Assembly (NCBI RefSeq): GCF_035918395.1
Contig: NZ_CP142362.1
Coordinates: 2,889,501-2,953,500, forward strand
Reading direction: 5' to 3'
DNA: 64,000 nt
Origin: Mycolicibacterium sp. ND9-15
GTDB taxonomy: Bacteria > Actinomycetota > Actinomycetes > Mycobacteriales > Mycobacteriaceae
Below, piece by piece: positions 9,867 through 17,071 of the stretch. Numbering within the stretch: the first letter of the stretch is position 1; each line of letters opens with the position of its first letter. Position numbers and translations under genes: made by a program. Below the pieces are notes generated by a model. It was given only the letters and a program-made list of their open reading frames with translations. It ran no database searches and was not told the origin of the DNA.

Positions 9867-11032
9867 TGTCGGGCGCACTGTCGGGGAAGGCGGCGATCGT
9901 CGGGATCGGCGCCACCGACTTCTCCAAGGACTCCGGTCGAAGCGAACTTCGTCTCGCGTCGGAGGCGGTGTTGGACGCACTCGACGACGCGGGGCTCACA
10001 CCCGCCGATGTGGACGGCATGGTCACGTTCACGATGGACTCCAATACCGAGGTTGCGATCGCACGGGCGACGGGCATTGGCGAGCTGAAGTTCTTCTCCA
10101 AGATCCACCACGGCGGCGGGGCGGCCTGCGCCACCGTGCAGCAGGCCGCGATCGCGGTCGCGACCGGCGTCGCGGATTGTGTTGTGGCATATCGGGCGTT
10201 CAACGAGCGCTCGGGCGTGCGGTTCGGCCAGGTGCAGATGCGGTTGGTGGAGAACGCCGACTCCACGGGCGTCGACAATTCGTTCTCCTACCCGCACGGG
10301 CTGTCGACCCCCGCCGCCCAGGTCGCGATGATCGCCAGGCGGTACATGCACCAGTCCGGCGCCACCAGCAGGGACTTCGGCATGATCTCGGTCGCGGATC
10401 GTAAGCACGCGGCGAAGAATCCGAAGGCGTACTTCTACGAGAAGCCGATCACCATCGAGGATCACCAGAATTCGCGGTGGATCGCCGAACCGCTGCGTCT
10501 GCTCGACTGCTGTCAGGAGACCGACGGCGGAGTGGCGCTGGTGGTCACGTCGGCCGAGCGGGCCAAGGATTTCAAGCATCGCCCGGCGATCATCGAGGCG
10601 GCCTCGCAGGGTTCCAGCCCCGACCAGTACTCGATGACGAGCTATTACCGGCCCGAACTCGGGCTGCCCGAAATGGGTCTCGTCGGTAGGCAGTTGTGGG
10701 AGCAGTCGGGCCTGAAGCCAGACGACATCCAAACCGCGGTGCTCTACGACCATTTCACCCCGTTCACGCTGATTCAGTTGGAGGAGCTCGGCTTCTGCGA
10801 GCGGGGCGACGCCAAGGACTTCATCAAGGACGGGGCGATCGAGATCGGCGGACGCCTGCCGATCAACACCCATGGCGGCCAGTTGGGCGAGGCCTACATC
10901 CACGGCATGAACGGGATCGCCGAGGGCGTTCGGCAGCTCCGCGGGACGTCGGTCAACCCAGTGCCGGACGTCGAGCATGTGCTCGTCACCGCGGGCACCG
11001 GTGTGCCGACCTCTGGCCTGATCCTGGGCTGA
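9866..11032 (+). CDS. ltp2: Ltp2: thiolase-fold retro-aldolase of the steroid side chain
   Basis: Lipid-transfer-protein/thiolase superfamily member of 388 residues, homologue of Rv3540c. With the ChsH2 DUF35 domain it cleaves 17-hydroxy-3-oxo-4-pregnene-20-carboxyl-CoA to androstenedione and propionyl-CoA, the last side-chain step. Landmarks are GIGATDFSKDSGRSE at the N-terminus, HHGGGAACATVQQA, ALYDHFTP-like VLYDHFTP near residue 295 and NTHGGQLGEAYIHGMNG near 335-350; the family uses tyrosines in the last region rather than a thiolase Cys. Last gene of the cyp125 operon, followed by a GC-rich hairpin at 11042-11059. Confidence 0.95.
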   Translation: MSGALSGKAAIVGIGATDFSKDSGRSELRLASEAVLDALDDAGLTPADVDGMVTFTMDSNTEVAIARATGIGELKFFSKIHHGGGAACATVQQAAIAVATGVADCVVAYRAFNERSGVRFGQVQMRLVENADSTGVDNSFSYPHGLSTPAAQVAMIARRYMHQSGATSRDFGMISVADRKHAAKNPKAYFYEKPITIEDHQNSRWIAEPLRLLDCCQETDGGVALVVTSAERAKDFKHRPAIIEAASQGSSPDQYSMTSYYRPELGLPEMGLVGRQLWEQSGLKPDDIQTAVLYDHFTPFTLIQLEELGFCERGDAKDFIKDGAIEIGGRLPINTHGGQLGEAYIHGMNGIAEGVRQLRGTSVNPVPDVEHVLVTAGTGVPTSGLILG

Positions 11033-11041
11033 GCGTCCGGT

Positions 11042-11059
11042 GCGGGCCGCCCGGCCCGC
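11042..11059 (+). terminator. GC-rich hairpin after ltp2
   Basis: GCGGGCC at 11042-11048 and GGCCCGC at 11053-11059 form a perfect 7-bp stem with a 4-base loop, 10 bp after the ltp2 stop. There is no T-tract, which is usual for mycobacterial terminator hairpins. It plausibly ends the cyp125-ltp2 operon before the membrane protein gene. Confidence 0.5.
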
Positions 11060-11076
11060 CTACTACCCTCTGAGGG

Positions 11077-11871
11077 GTGAATTCGTCCACGCCACAAGAG
11101 CCGTGGCCGCAGGAGCCCGACCTCCCGGTCGACGACATCCACTCACCGGAACCCGATGAGGCGGACACCGGTCCGCTGCAGGAGGTTTTGCCCGACGAAC
11201 CGGCTGATACCGAACGGGAGACCCGGCGCGGCGACCTGCAACCCGCGCAACCCGCCTGGACAGACAGGTTCGACGCGCCACTGACGGTGAGCCCACGGCC
11301 TGCGCGGCGGCGTGATCCGAAACCGTTGATCATCGGTACTGCCGCCATCGGTGTGGTGGTCGCGGTCGGTGGCCTGATCTTCTGGTTAACGCGGCCATCC
11401 GAGGACAGCGCTCAACCGCCGAGCGCCGAGGAGCCGACGGCCATCTCCGAAGACGGCACCCGGCTGATGCAGCAGCTGCCAAAGGGATATCGGACGGACG
11501 CGTGCGAATCGGTACCCGCCCCGGAAAACGTTTTGACACAAGTGGATTGCGATCGAAACAGCGATCCTGGAGGGCCGCTCTCGGCGACCTACAGCCTGGT
11601 CGGTGACAAACCTTCACTGGAACTCGTCTTCAATGACGCGATCGCCGCCGCGACCCGGGTCAACTGTCCGGGCAACATTCAGTCACCCGGGCCGTGGCGT
11701 CGCAACGCCACGCCGAACAAGATCAGCGGAAATCTCTTCTGCGGCTTGCAGGAGAGTCAACCGACCGTCGTGTGGACCGACGAGGCCAAGATGACGGTCA
11801 GCGCCGTCCGAGGCGGGCCGACTGGCCCGACCTTCCCACAGCTGTACGCGTGGTGGTCGTCGCACTCGTGA
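11077..11871 (+). CDS. Single-pass membrane protein with extracellular Cys-containing domain
   Basis: Hypothetical protein of 264 residues. The first 90 residues are charged and Pro/Glu-rich (cytoplasmic), residues about 88-108 (LIIGTAAIGVVVAVGGLIFWL) are one transmembrane helix, and the remainder is an external domain with four cysteines and a C-terminal FPQLYAWWSSHS. This tail resembles the extracellular end of some mycobacterial serine/threonine kinase-associated proteins, but no kinase domain is present; the resemblance is from memory and weak. The start is a GTG at 11077 without a clear ribosome site. The last 182 bp are duplicated, in decayed form, at 15715-15862, on the far side of the mmpL-mmpS pair. 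Function unknown. Confidence 0.65.
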   Translation: MNSSTPQEPWPQEPDLPVDDIHSPEPDEADTGPLQEVLPDEPADTERETRRGDLQPAQPAWTDRFDAPLTVSPRPARRRDPKPLIIGTAAIGVVVAVGGLIFWLTRPSEDSAQPPSAEEPTAISEDGTRLMQQLPKGYRTDACESVPAPENVLTQVDCDRNSDPGGPLSATYSLVGDKPSLELVFNDAIAAATRVNCPGNIQSPGPWRRNATPNKISGNLFCGLQESQPTVVWTDEAKMTVSAVRGGPTGPTFPQLYAWWSSHS

Positions 11872-11883
11872 CGACGCTGACCG
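11702..11883 (+). repeat. Direct repeat copy A (3' end of the membrane protein gene)
   Basis: 182 bp covering the last 57 codons of the 11077-11871 gene plus 12 bp downstream. A close copy in the same orientation lies at 15715-15862. Relative to copy A, copy B lacks 33 bp (11 codons, about 11764-11796) and one further base, and shows scattered substitutions. The two copies bracket mmpL and mmpS. Confidence 0.9.
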
Positions 11884-11934
11884 CTCGGCTTGAGCGACGG
11901 CCACGCGGCGCACTCCGTGCGGCTCGCAGTAAAA

Positions 11935-14802
11935 CTATTTGTCGCTCTGGAGCAGGGCACGAACCAGCGGGCGAGGTCCGTAGGGGCGCAGCATCGAGCT
12001 GGCCGGGCGCGGCCGAATCTGCTGTGGCCACCAGAACCAGCGTCCCAGCAACGCCGCAATCGACGGCGTCATCAGCGATCGAATAATCAAGGTGTCGAAC
12101 AGCAGACCGATGCCGATCGTGCTGCCGGCCTGGCCGATGGAGCGTAAGTCACTGGCGACCATGGACATCATGGTGAAGGCGAACACGAGGCCCGCCGCGG
12201 TAACCACTCCACCGGTGCTGGCCATCGACCGAATGATGCCCGTTTTCAATCCCGCACCGATCTCCTCCTTGAACCGGGAAACCAGCAACAGGTTGTAATC
12301 CGACCCGACGGCCAGAAGCACGATCACCCCGAACACCGGCGTGATCCAGTTCAGTTCCAGTCCGAAAATGTGCTGCCAGACCAGCACCGACAACCCGAAC
12401 GCGGCACCGAGTGACAGCAACACGGTGCCGACGATCACACTCGCCGCCACCAGGGAGCGGACGATGATCAGCATCACGATGAAGATCAGTGTGACCGCCG
12501 CCAGTCCGACGAGCATGACGTCGTAGGTGGAGCCGGTTTGGATGTCGTTGTAAATAGCGGCCGTGCCGGTGAGATCCAATCTGGCGTCCGCCAGCGGCGA
12601 TCCCTTCACCGCGTGGCGCGCGGTCTCCAATACCGGTTTGACCGCTGCGATGCCCGCGGGGGTAGCCGGATCCTCAGTGTGCGTGATCATGAAGCGTGCC
12701 GCCTTGCCGTCCGGCGACAGGAAAATCTCCAGCCCGCGTTGGAAGTCGGGGTTGTCGAACGCCTCGGGCGGCAGGTAGAAATAGTCGTCATTTTTCGACG
12801 AGTCGAAGGCATGGCCCATCGCGGCTGCGGTGTCGGTCATGCGTTCCATTTGTTTGATCATTCCGGCGAAGCTGCTGTGTATGGTCAACAGGCTCGCTCG
12901 CATGGAATTCGCCACCGCGATTATCGGCGGGATTTCCCTTGCCATCTGCGGTATAACCGTGTCCACATCGTGCATGTCACGAACGAGCCCATCCATATCT
13001 TCGGTGAACTTATCGACGTCATCGAGAGCGGCGAATATCGATCTGGTCGACCAGCAAACAGGGATATTGAAACAGTGGGGTTCCCACGCGAGATAGTTAC
13101 GCAAGGGGCGCCAGAAGTCGTCGAAATCCGCGAGTTTGTCGCGCATCTCGCCGACCGTGGATTGTATGACTTCCACATCCTGCGTCATACGGTTGACGGT
13201 GCCACTCATCGCGACCACCAGACTGTGCACCCGTTGCATCGAGTCGATCATGGCGCCGAGATCACCGCTCATGGCGAGCATGTCGTCCATACGGTCCTTC
13301 ATGAACTGCAGGTTCGCTGTGATCGGGACCGACTGCATGCTGATCTGAAAGGGTATAGAGCTATGCTCAGTCGGTCCGCCCAGCGGCCTCGTAATGCTCT
13401 GCACCCGAGCAACTCCGGGTAACCGAAAGATATCCTTGGCGATCCGGTCCAGGATGATCATGTCGCTCGGATTCCGCATATCGTGGTCGCCTTCGATCAT
13501 CAAGATATCGGGATTGAGCCTCGCAAACGAGAAATGCTCTTCGGCCGCGTCATATCCGACGTTGGACGGTAGATGGTCAGGTATGTAGTAGCGGTCGTTG
13601 AAGCTGATCTTCATGGTCGGCATGATCGCGAAGCCGGCGATCACCGTGATCAACGAGGCGGCGAACACCGGCGCGGGCCAGCGGACATTCGCGGTGCCGA
13701 TCCGCCGCCACCGGTGCGTTGCCGCCGTCCCTTTGGGTTCGAGCAGACCGAAACCACTCGCCACGGCGACGACCGCCGGACCCACGGTCATCGCCCCGGC
13801 GATGACGATGAGCATGCCCAGCGCGGAAGGGAAACCCAGCGTCTTGAAATAGTCCAACCGAGCTAGATGCAGACAGGCGGTCGCCCCCGCGATCGTCAAC
13901 CCAGAACCGATGATGACGTGGGAGGTACCGCGAATCATCGTGTAGTAAGCGGTTTCCCGGTCCTCGCCGGCGCGGCGGGCCTCCTGATAACGACCGATGA
14001 GAAAGATCGCGTAGTCGGTTCCCGCCGCGATCGCCAGCGACGACAGCAACGCGACCACGAACGTGGAAAACCCCAGCAAGCCATGGTCGCCCAGCAGCGC
14101 CACGACACCTCTGGCGGTGCCCATACCGACGCCGACCATGACCAGCGCGAGCAGTGTCGTGGTGATGGAGCGATAGGTCAACAGCAGCATGATCACGATG
14201 ACCACGCCGGTCACGCCCATCATCTTGAACATGCTCTTGTCGGCGGCCTCGGTCATGTCCGCGGTGAGTGCCGCAGGCCCGGTGACATGCGCGCGGACTC
14301 CGCTGGGCGGCGTGATGTCGTCGACGATCGTGCGTACCGCGTCGACGGACTCGATCCCCAACGTGCTGCCCTGGTTGCCGGCGACGTTCACCTGTGTGTA
14401 GGCGGCCTTGCCGTCGGCGCTCTGCACTCCACCGGCGGTGACCAGATCTCCCCACAGGTCCTGCACATGCTGCACATGGGTGGTGTCGGCCTCCAGCCGC
14501 TTCACCAGATCGTCGTAATAACGCCGCGCTTCGCTGCCGAGTTCGTGATCGCTGTCCAGAACGACCATCACGATGCTGTCGGAATCGGATTCCTCGAACT
14601 TTGCGCCGATGCGCTTGGCGGCGATCACCGCCGGGGCGTCGTTGGGTGACATCGACACCGCATGCTCGCGGGCCACCGCTTCGATCTGGGGTACGAAAAC
14701 GTTGACCACGATGGTCACGCCCACCCAGATGATGATGATCGGCCAGGCTAGTGCACGCATGACGCGCATCAGCCTCGACGGCGGTTCGCCGGTGGCGCTC
14801 AT
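11935..14802 (-). CDS. MmpL-family RND lipid/siderophore transporter
   Basis: Inner-membrane transporter of 955 residues in the MmpL (HAE-2 RND) family, which moves lipids, glycolipids, siderophores or drugs across the envelope using proton flow. The N-terminal TM1 (WPIIIIWVGVTIVVNVFVP) is followed by an external loop, TM2-6 with the proton-relay GTDYAIFLIGRYQE, the second large loop, and TM8-12 with GSDYNLLLVSRFKEE; both Asp-Tyr pairs are intact. The ATG overlaps the mmpS stop (ATGA at 14799-14802), the usual mmpS-mmpL coupling. Parts of the second loop (about 12850-13450) look more AT-rich than the neighbouring steroid genes. The cassette lies between direct repeats, suggesting it was inserted. 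Cargo cannot be inferred. Confidence 0.93.
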   Translation of the reverse strand: MSATGEPPSRLMRVMRALAWPIIIIWVGVTIVVNVFVPQIEAVAREHAVSMSPNDAPAVIAAKRIGAKFEESDSDSIVMVVLDSDHELGSEARRYYDDLVKRLEADTTHVQHVQDLWGDLVTAGGVQSADGKAAYTQVNVAGNQGSTLGIESVDAVRTIVDDITPPSGVRAHVTGPAALTADMTEAADKSMFKMMGVTGVVIVIMLLLTYRSITTTLLALVMVGVGMGTARGVVALLGDHGLLGFSTFVVALLSSLAIAAGTDYAIFLIGRYQEARRAGEDRETAYYTMIRGTSHVIIGSGLTIAGATACLHLARLDYFKTLGFPSALGMLIVIAGAMTVGPAVVAVASGFGLLEPKGTAATHRWRRIGTANVRWPAPVFAASLITVIAGFAIMPTMKISFNDRYYIPDHLPSNVGYDAAEEHFSFARLNPDILMIEGDHDMRNPSDMIILDRIAKDIFRLPGVARVQSITRPLGGPTEHSSIPFQISMQSVPITANLQFMKDRMDDMLAMSGDLGAMIDSMQRVHSLVVAMSGTVNRMTQDVEVIQSTVGEMRDKLADFDDFWRPLRNYLAWEPHCFNIPVCWSTRSIFAALDDVDKFTEDMDGLVRDMHDVDTVIPQMAREIPPIIAVANSMRASLLTIHSSFAGMIKQMERMTDTAAAMGHAFDSSKNDDYFYLPPEAFDNPDFQRGLEIFLSPDGKAARFMITHTEDPATPAGIAAVKPVLETARHAVKGSPLADARLDLTGTAAIYNDIQTGSTYDVMLVGLAAVTLIFIVMLIIVRSLVAASVIVGTVLLSLGAAFGLSVLVWQHIFGLELNWITPVFGVIVLLAVGSDYNLLLVSRFKEEIGAGLKTGIIRSMASTGGVVTAAGLVFAFTMMSMVASDLRSIGQAGSTIGIGLLFDTLIIRSLMTPSIAALLGRWFWWPQQIRPRPASSMLRPYGPRPLVRALLQSDK

Positions 14803-15227
14803 GCGGCTTTCACCAGACAGAAGGTCTGTGCGTCGTGTCCCTCGGAGGACTGCTCTTCCTTGACCACGCCGTTGACGGTGATGCGGCAGCCGATGTCAGG
14901 ACTGTTGCCCTGCGCCACCACATAAGCGGTGACGGCCGGGATCGTCGTGGTGAGGGTGTGCGTCCACGGCAGGCTGGTGAACTGGACGCTCTGCGACTCA
15001 GCGTTCTCGTCCAGAAAGCTGACGCCGCCAGCTGTGGCGGGCGGGCCGAAAATTTCGTACGTCACCTGTTTGACGTTGACCGACACGATGTTCTCGGTGC
15101 TGCTGGGCTGCGAGAAGACCTTGTCGGAGCCGAAAACGCTGCGGAGTTGGAGTACGCCCAGGGCGCCGCCGGCCGCTGCCACCACGACGATAACCGGCAC
15201 CCAGAAACGCTTGAGAATCGTCAGAAT
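14799..15227 (-). CDS. MmpS-family membrane accessory protein (non-canonical start likely)
   Basis: MmpS proteins are small single-TM partners of MmpL transporters with an external beta-rich domain. The landmarks TYEIFGPPATAGGVSFLDENAESQSV, LPWTHTLTTTIPA and the paired cysteines in GCRITVNG and TFCLVKAA are all there. The frame has a GTG at 15200, but starting there would remove the basic LKRFWVPV that normally precedes the helix. The frame continues upstream to a TGA at 15240-15242 with no ATG, GTG or TTG. An ATT at 15227 has a GAGGGGG ribosome site at the correct distance (about 15235-15241) and gives MLTILKRFWVPV; CTG at 15224 is the alternative. A frameshift is also possible, since an ATG at 15244 lies in another frame. 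The stop overlaps the mmpL start. Confidence 0.75.
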   Translation of the reverse strand: MLTILKRFWVPVIVVVAAAGGALGVLQLRSVFGSDKVFSQPSSTENIVSVNVKQVTYEIFGPPATAGGVSFLDENAESQSVQFTSLPWTHTLTTTIPAVTAYVVAQGNSPDIGCRITVNGVVKEEQSSEGHDAQTFCLVKAA

Positions 15228-15267
15228 CGCCGAACCCCCTCATTTGTGCCTGCGACCGCTCGAATAC

Positions 15268-15285
15268 GATACCCCGTAGGGTATC
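15268..15285. promoter_or_regulatory. CsoR/RicR-like palindrome upstream of mmpS
   Basis: GATACCC and GGGTATC are perfectly inverted around a 4-base centre. The site contains TACCC-N5-GGTA, the pattern reported for operators of the copper-sensing repressors CsoR and RicR. It lies about 40 bp upstream of the probable mmpS start, where a repressor would block the mmpS-mmpL promoter. The sequence match is visible; that the regulator is copper-responsive is inference, and a TetR-type operator is the alternative. Confidence 0.5.
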
Positions 15286-15714
15286 TATGGGGCGAGGCCC
15301 CCGGGCGACGAAGTTTCTGCGACAGACGTGTCGAACCCAAGGTCGCTGCTTCGGCAACTGAGCGTAGCGCTCGGGCCGCTCATCACGACGCGAACGTGTG
15401 CGAAGCACGCAAGTTGGCCGCTCAGGTGTACGTACCCCCGGGAGACGAGGCTAGTTCACCGAGTGGCCGTGCCGAGCGGGAATCGGGTGGGCTTGCCGCG
15501 CTTACGGACAGGCGCCTCCAGGGTCGGCGCGCGGTCTTGTTTCCCTTTGTGCCGGACTATATTTCGCCCAGCGTCGCGTCGATCGCGCTCGAATCGCCCG
15601 ACCGATGTGCGAGATCCTCATCGCCGACCGGTAGCCGGTTAGAGGTCCTGTGGAGGACCGCCGTCGGAACGTCGGTGTGGTCCCACGTCTTTCACCGGTT
15701 CGACGGACGGGGCC
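15286..15714. other. Gene-free stretch upstream of mmpS
   Basis: About 430 bp with no reading frame that has a ribosome site, recognisable protein motifs or mycobacterial codon bias. Frames that stay open here are Arg/Pro/Ser-rich and look like by-products of high GC. It probably contains the mmpS promoter at its left end and decayed DNA leading into the truncated repeat copy B. No RNA gene was recognised. Confidence 0.5.
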
Positions 15715-15862
15715 GCAACGCCACTCCGACAAGATCAGCGGAAATCTCCTCTGCGGCTTGCAGGACGGTCAACCGGTCAGCGCCGTCCGAGCGGGGCCGA
15801 CTGGCCCGACCTTCCCACAGCTGTACACGTGGTGGTCGTTGCACTCGTGACGACGCTGACCG
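15715..15862 (+). pseudogene. Truncated, decayed copy B of the 11077 gene's 3' end
   Basis: 148 bp that match 11702-11883 in the same orientation, including the stop codon and 12 bp after it. The translation reads DKISGNLLCGLQDGQP, then PTGPTFPQLYTWWSLHS, against the same segments in the intact gene. It lacks 11 codons in frame, and one base is missing near its left end, so the upstream frame is lost; no start codon or membrane helix precedes it. It is a gene remnant, not a functional gene. The MPT63-like gene ends 20 bp to its right. Confidence 0.85.
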
Positions 15863-15881
15863 GTTGACTTGCCCGATTCCG

Positions 15882-16811
15882 TCAGGGAGTGGGCGCGTAG
15901 GTGCTCGGGGTCTGCGCCTGGTCACCCGCGGGTAGCGGGGTGCCGTGGCTTACCGCAGGTTGCGGGGCGCCCTCGGTGCCGGCCGGAGCCGGCGCGCCGT
16001 GGGCAGGCTGAGCAGGTGTGCCCTCCGCGGGCGGAACCGGAGCGGCTTCGGCGGGCTCGACCGGCGTGCCCTCGCTGCCTTCGGGAAGCGGGGTGCCCTG
16101 GCTGCCCTCAGGAAGCGGGGTGCCCTGGCTGCCTTCGGGTACCTCGGTACCTGTTGCGGCAGGAGCGGCCTCCGTGCCTTCCGGAGCGGCGGTCGTGCCT
16201 TCCGGAGCGGCGGTCGTGCCTTCCGGAGCGGCCTCCGTGCCTTCCGTAGTTTCGGTGGCCGGGGCCTCCGCGGGTGCGGCTGTCGCCTGCGACGAGCTGC
16301 TCGAGCTCGAGGCGGGTGGCTGGGTCCACACCAGCAGATCCTGTCCGCCGGCGTTGTACACCACGCTGTCGGGGCTCGCGCCGGTGACGTCGAAATAGAC
16401 CTTGCCGGTCGTCTCCTGTCCCGGGGCTAGCGTGGACGGGTTCACGCCCTGCGCGGAGGCCACTCCGAACAGCGCTCGGTAGGTCTGACCGTCCGCGGCC
16501 CTGGCGTTCAGATTCGACACGATGGGCGTCACCGACCCCTGGATCGCGTGGTCGGTCGCCGTAGCTTCCCACAGCGTCCCATTCACCTGATGCGGGATGG
16601 CGTCGCTGCTCGGCTGGAGGTTGGTCACGGTCCAGCCCTGGATGACGGCCCCGTCGACCAACTTGCCCTGGGTCCCGAGCGTCTGGGTCTGGACGGTGGG
16701 CCCGGTTTGGGTGGCTTCGGGCTCTGCAGGTTCGGCGGCCGCCAGCGGTATCCCGATGAAGCCGGCGGTCGCAGTTGCGGCAAACATGCTGGTGATCTTG
16801 GTGAACTTCAA
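15882..16811 (-). CDS. Secreted MPT63-like (DUF1942) protein with Pro/Glu/Gly/Ala repeat tail
   Basis: Protein of 309 residues from a TTG start at 16811, chosen because AGGAG (plus-strand CTCCT, 16818-16822) is 6 bp upstream and the resulting N-terminus, MKFTKITSMFAATATAGFIGIPLAAA, is a signal peptide cleaved after AAA. Residues about 35-170 resemble the MPT63/MPB63 immunoglobulin-like beta sandwich (LVDGAVIQGWTVTNLQPSSD, VNGTLWEATATDHAIQGSVTP, YRALFGVASAQGVNPSTLAPGQ). A poly-Ser linker then leads into about 130 residues of repeats such as PEGTTAA and PEGSQGTPL, absent from MPT63 itself. It is divergent from the PGRS-repeat gene. The core family is exported but of unknown function; the tail suggests cell-wall spanning or surface display. 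Confidence 0.75.
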   Translation of the reverse strand: MKFTKITSMFAATATAGFIGIPLAAAEPAEPEATQTGPTVQTQTLGTQGKLVDGAVIQGWTVTNLQPSSDAIPHQVNGTLWEATATDHAIQGSVTPIVSNLNARAADGQTYRALFGVASAQGVNPSTLAPGQETTGKVYFDVTGASPDSVVYNAGGQDLLVWTQPPASSSSSSSQATAAPAEAPATETTEGTEAAPEGTTAAPEGTTAAPEGTEAAPAATGTEVPEGSQGTPLPEGSQGTPLPEGSEGTPVEPAEAAPVPPAEGTPAQPAHGAPAPAGTEGAPQPAVSHGTPLPAGDQAQTPSTYAPTP

Positions 16812-17071
16812 GATGTACTCCTGATTCGTCCGAGGATTGGAATGGTCACCGAAAACGAAACTATCAGGTCGCTCGGAAATTGCGGACGCTGCCAAGTTCG
16901 GCTCAGTGGTTATTCGATCAACGCGGGTCATCTTCAGGGATGGCAAATGGTTCTAAGCCGTAATGACTTTGTACCCTCGCGGTCGTTCTCAGCAGGCTAT
17001 TAGCGTCGCGGAGGACAGCAGGTAGACCGCTCGGGGATGAAATGTTTCACCGCGTTTGAGGAGTTCACGAC

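Noticed and set aside
15328..15642. A possible 104-codon gene upstream of mmpS, considered as a divergent regulator
   Set aside because: No helix-turn-helix or other motif, Arg/Ser/Pro-rich composition, and no ribosome site.
15882..16946. ATG at 16946 as start of the MPT63-like protein
   Set aside because: It would put 45 charged residues before the signal peptide; the TTG at 16811 has an AGGAG at the correct distance.
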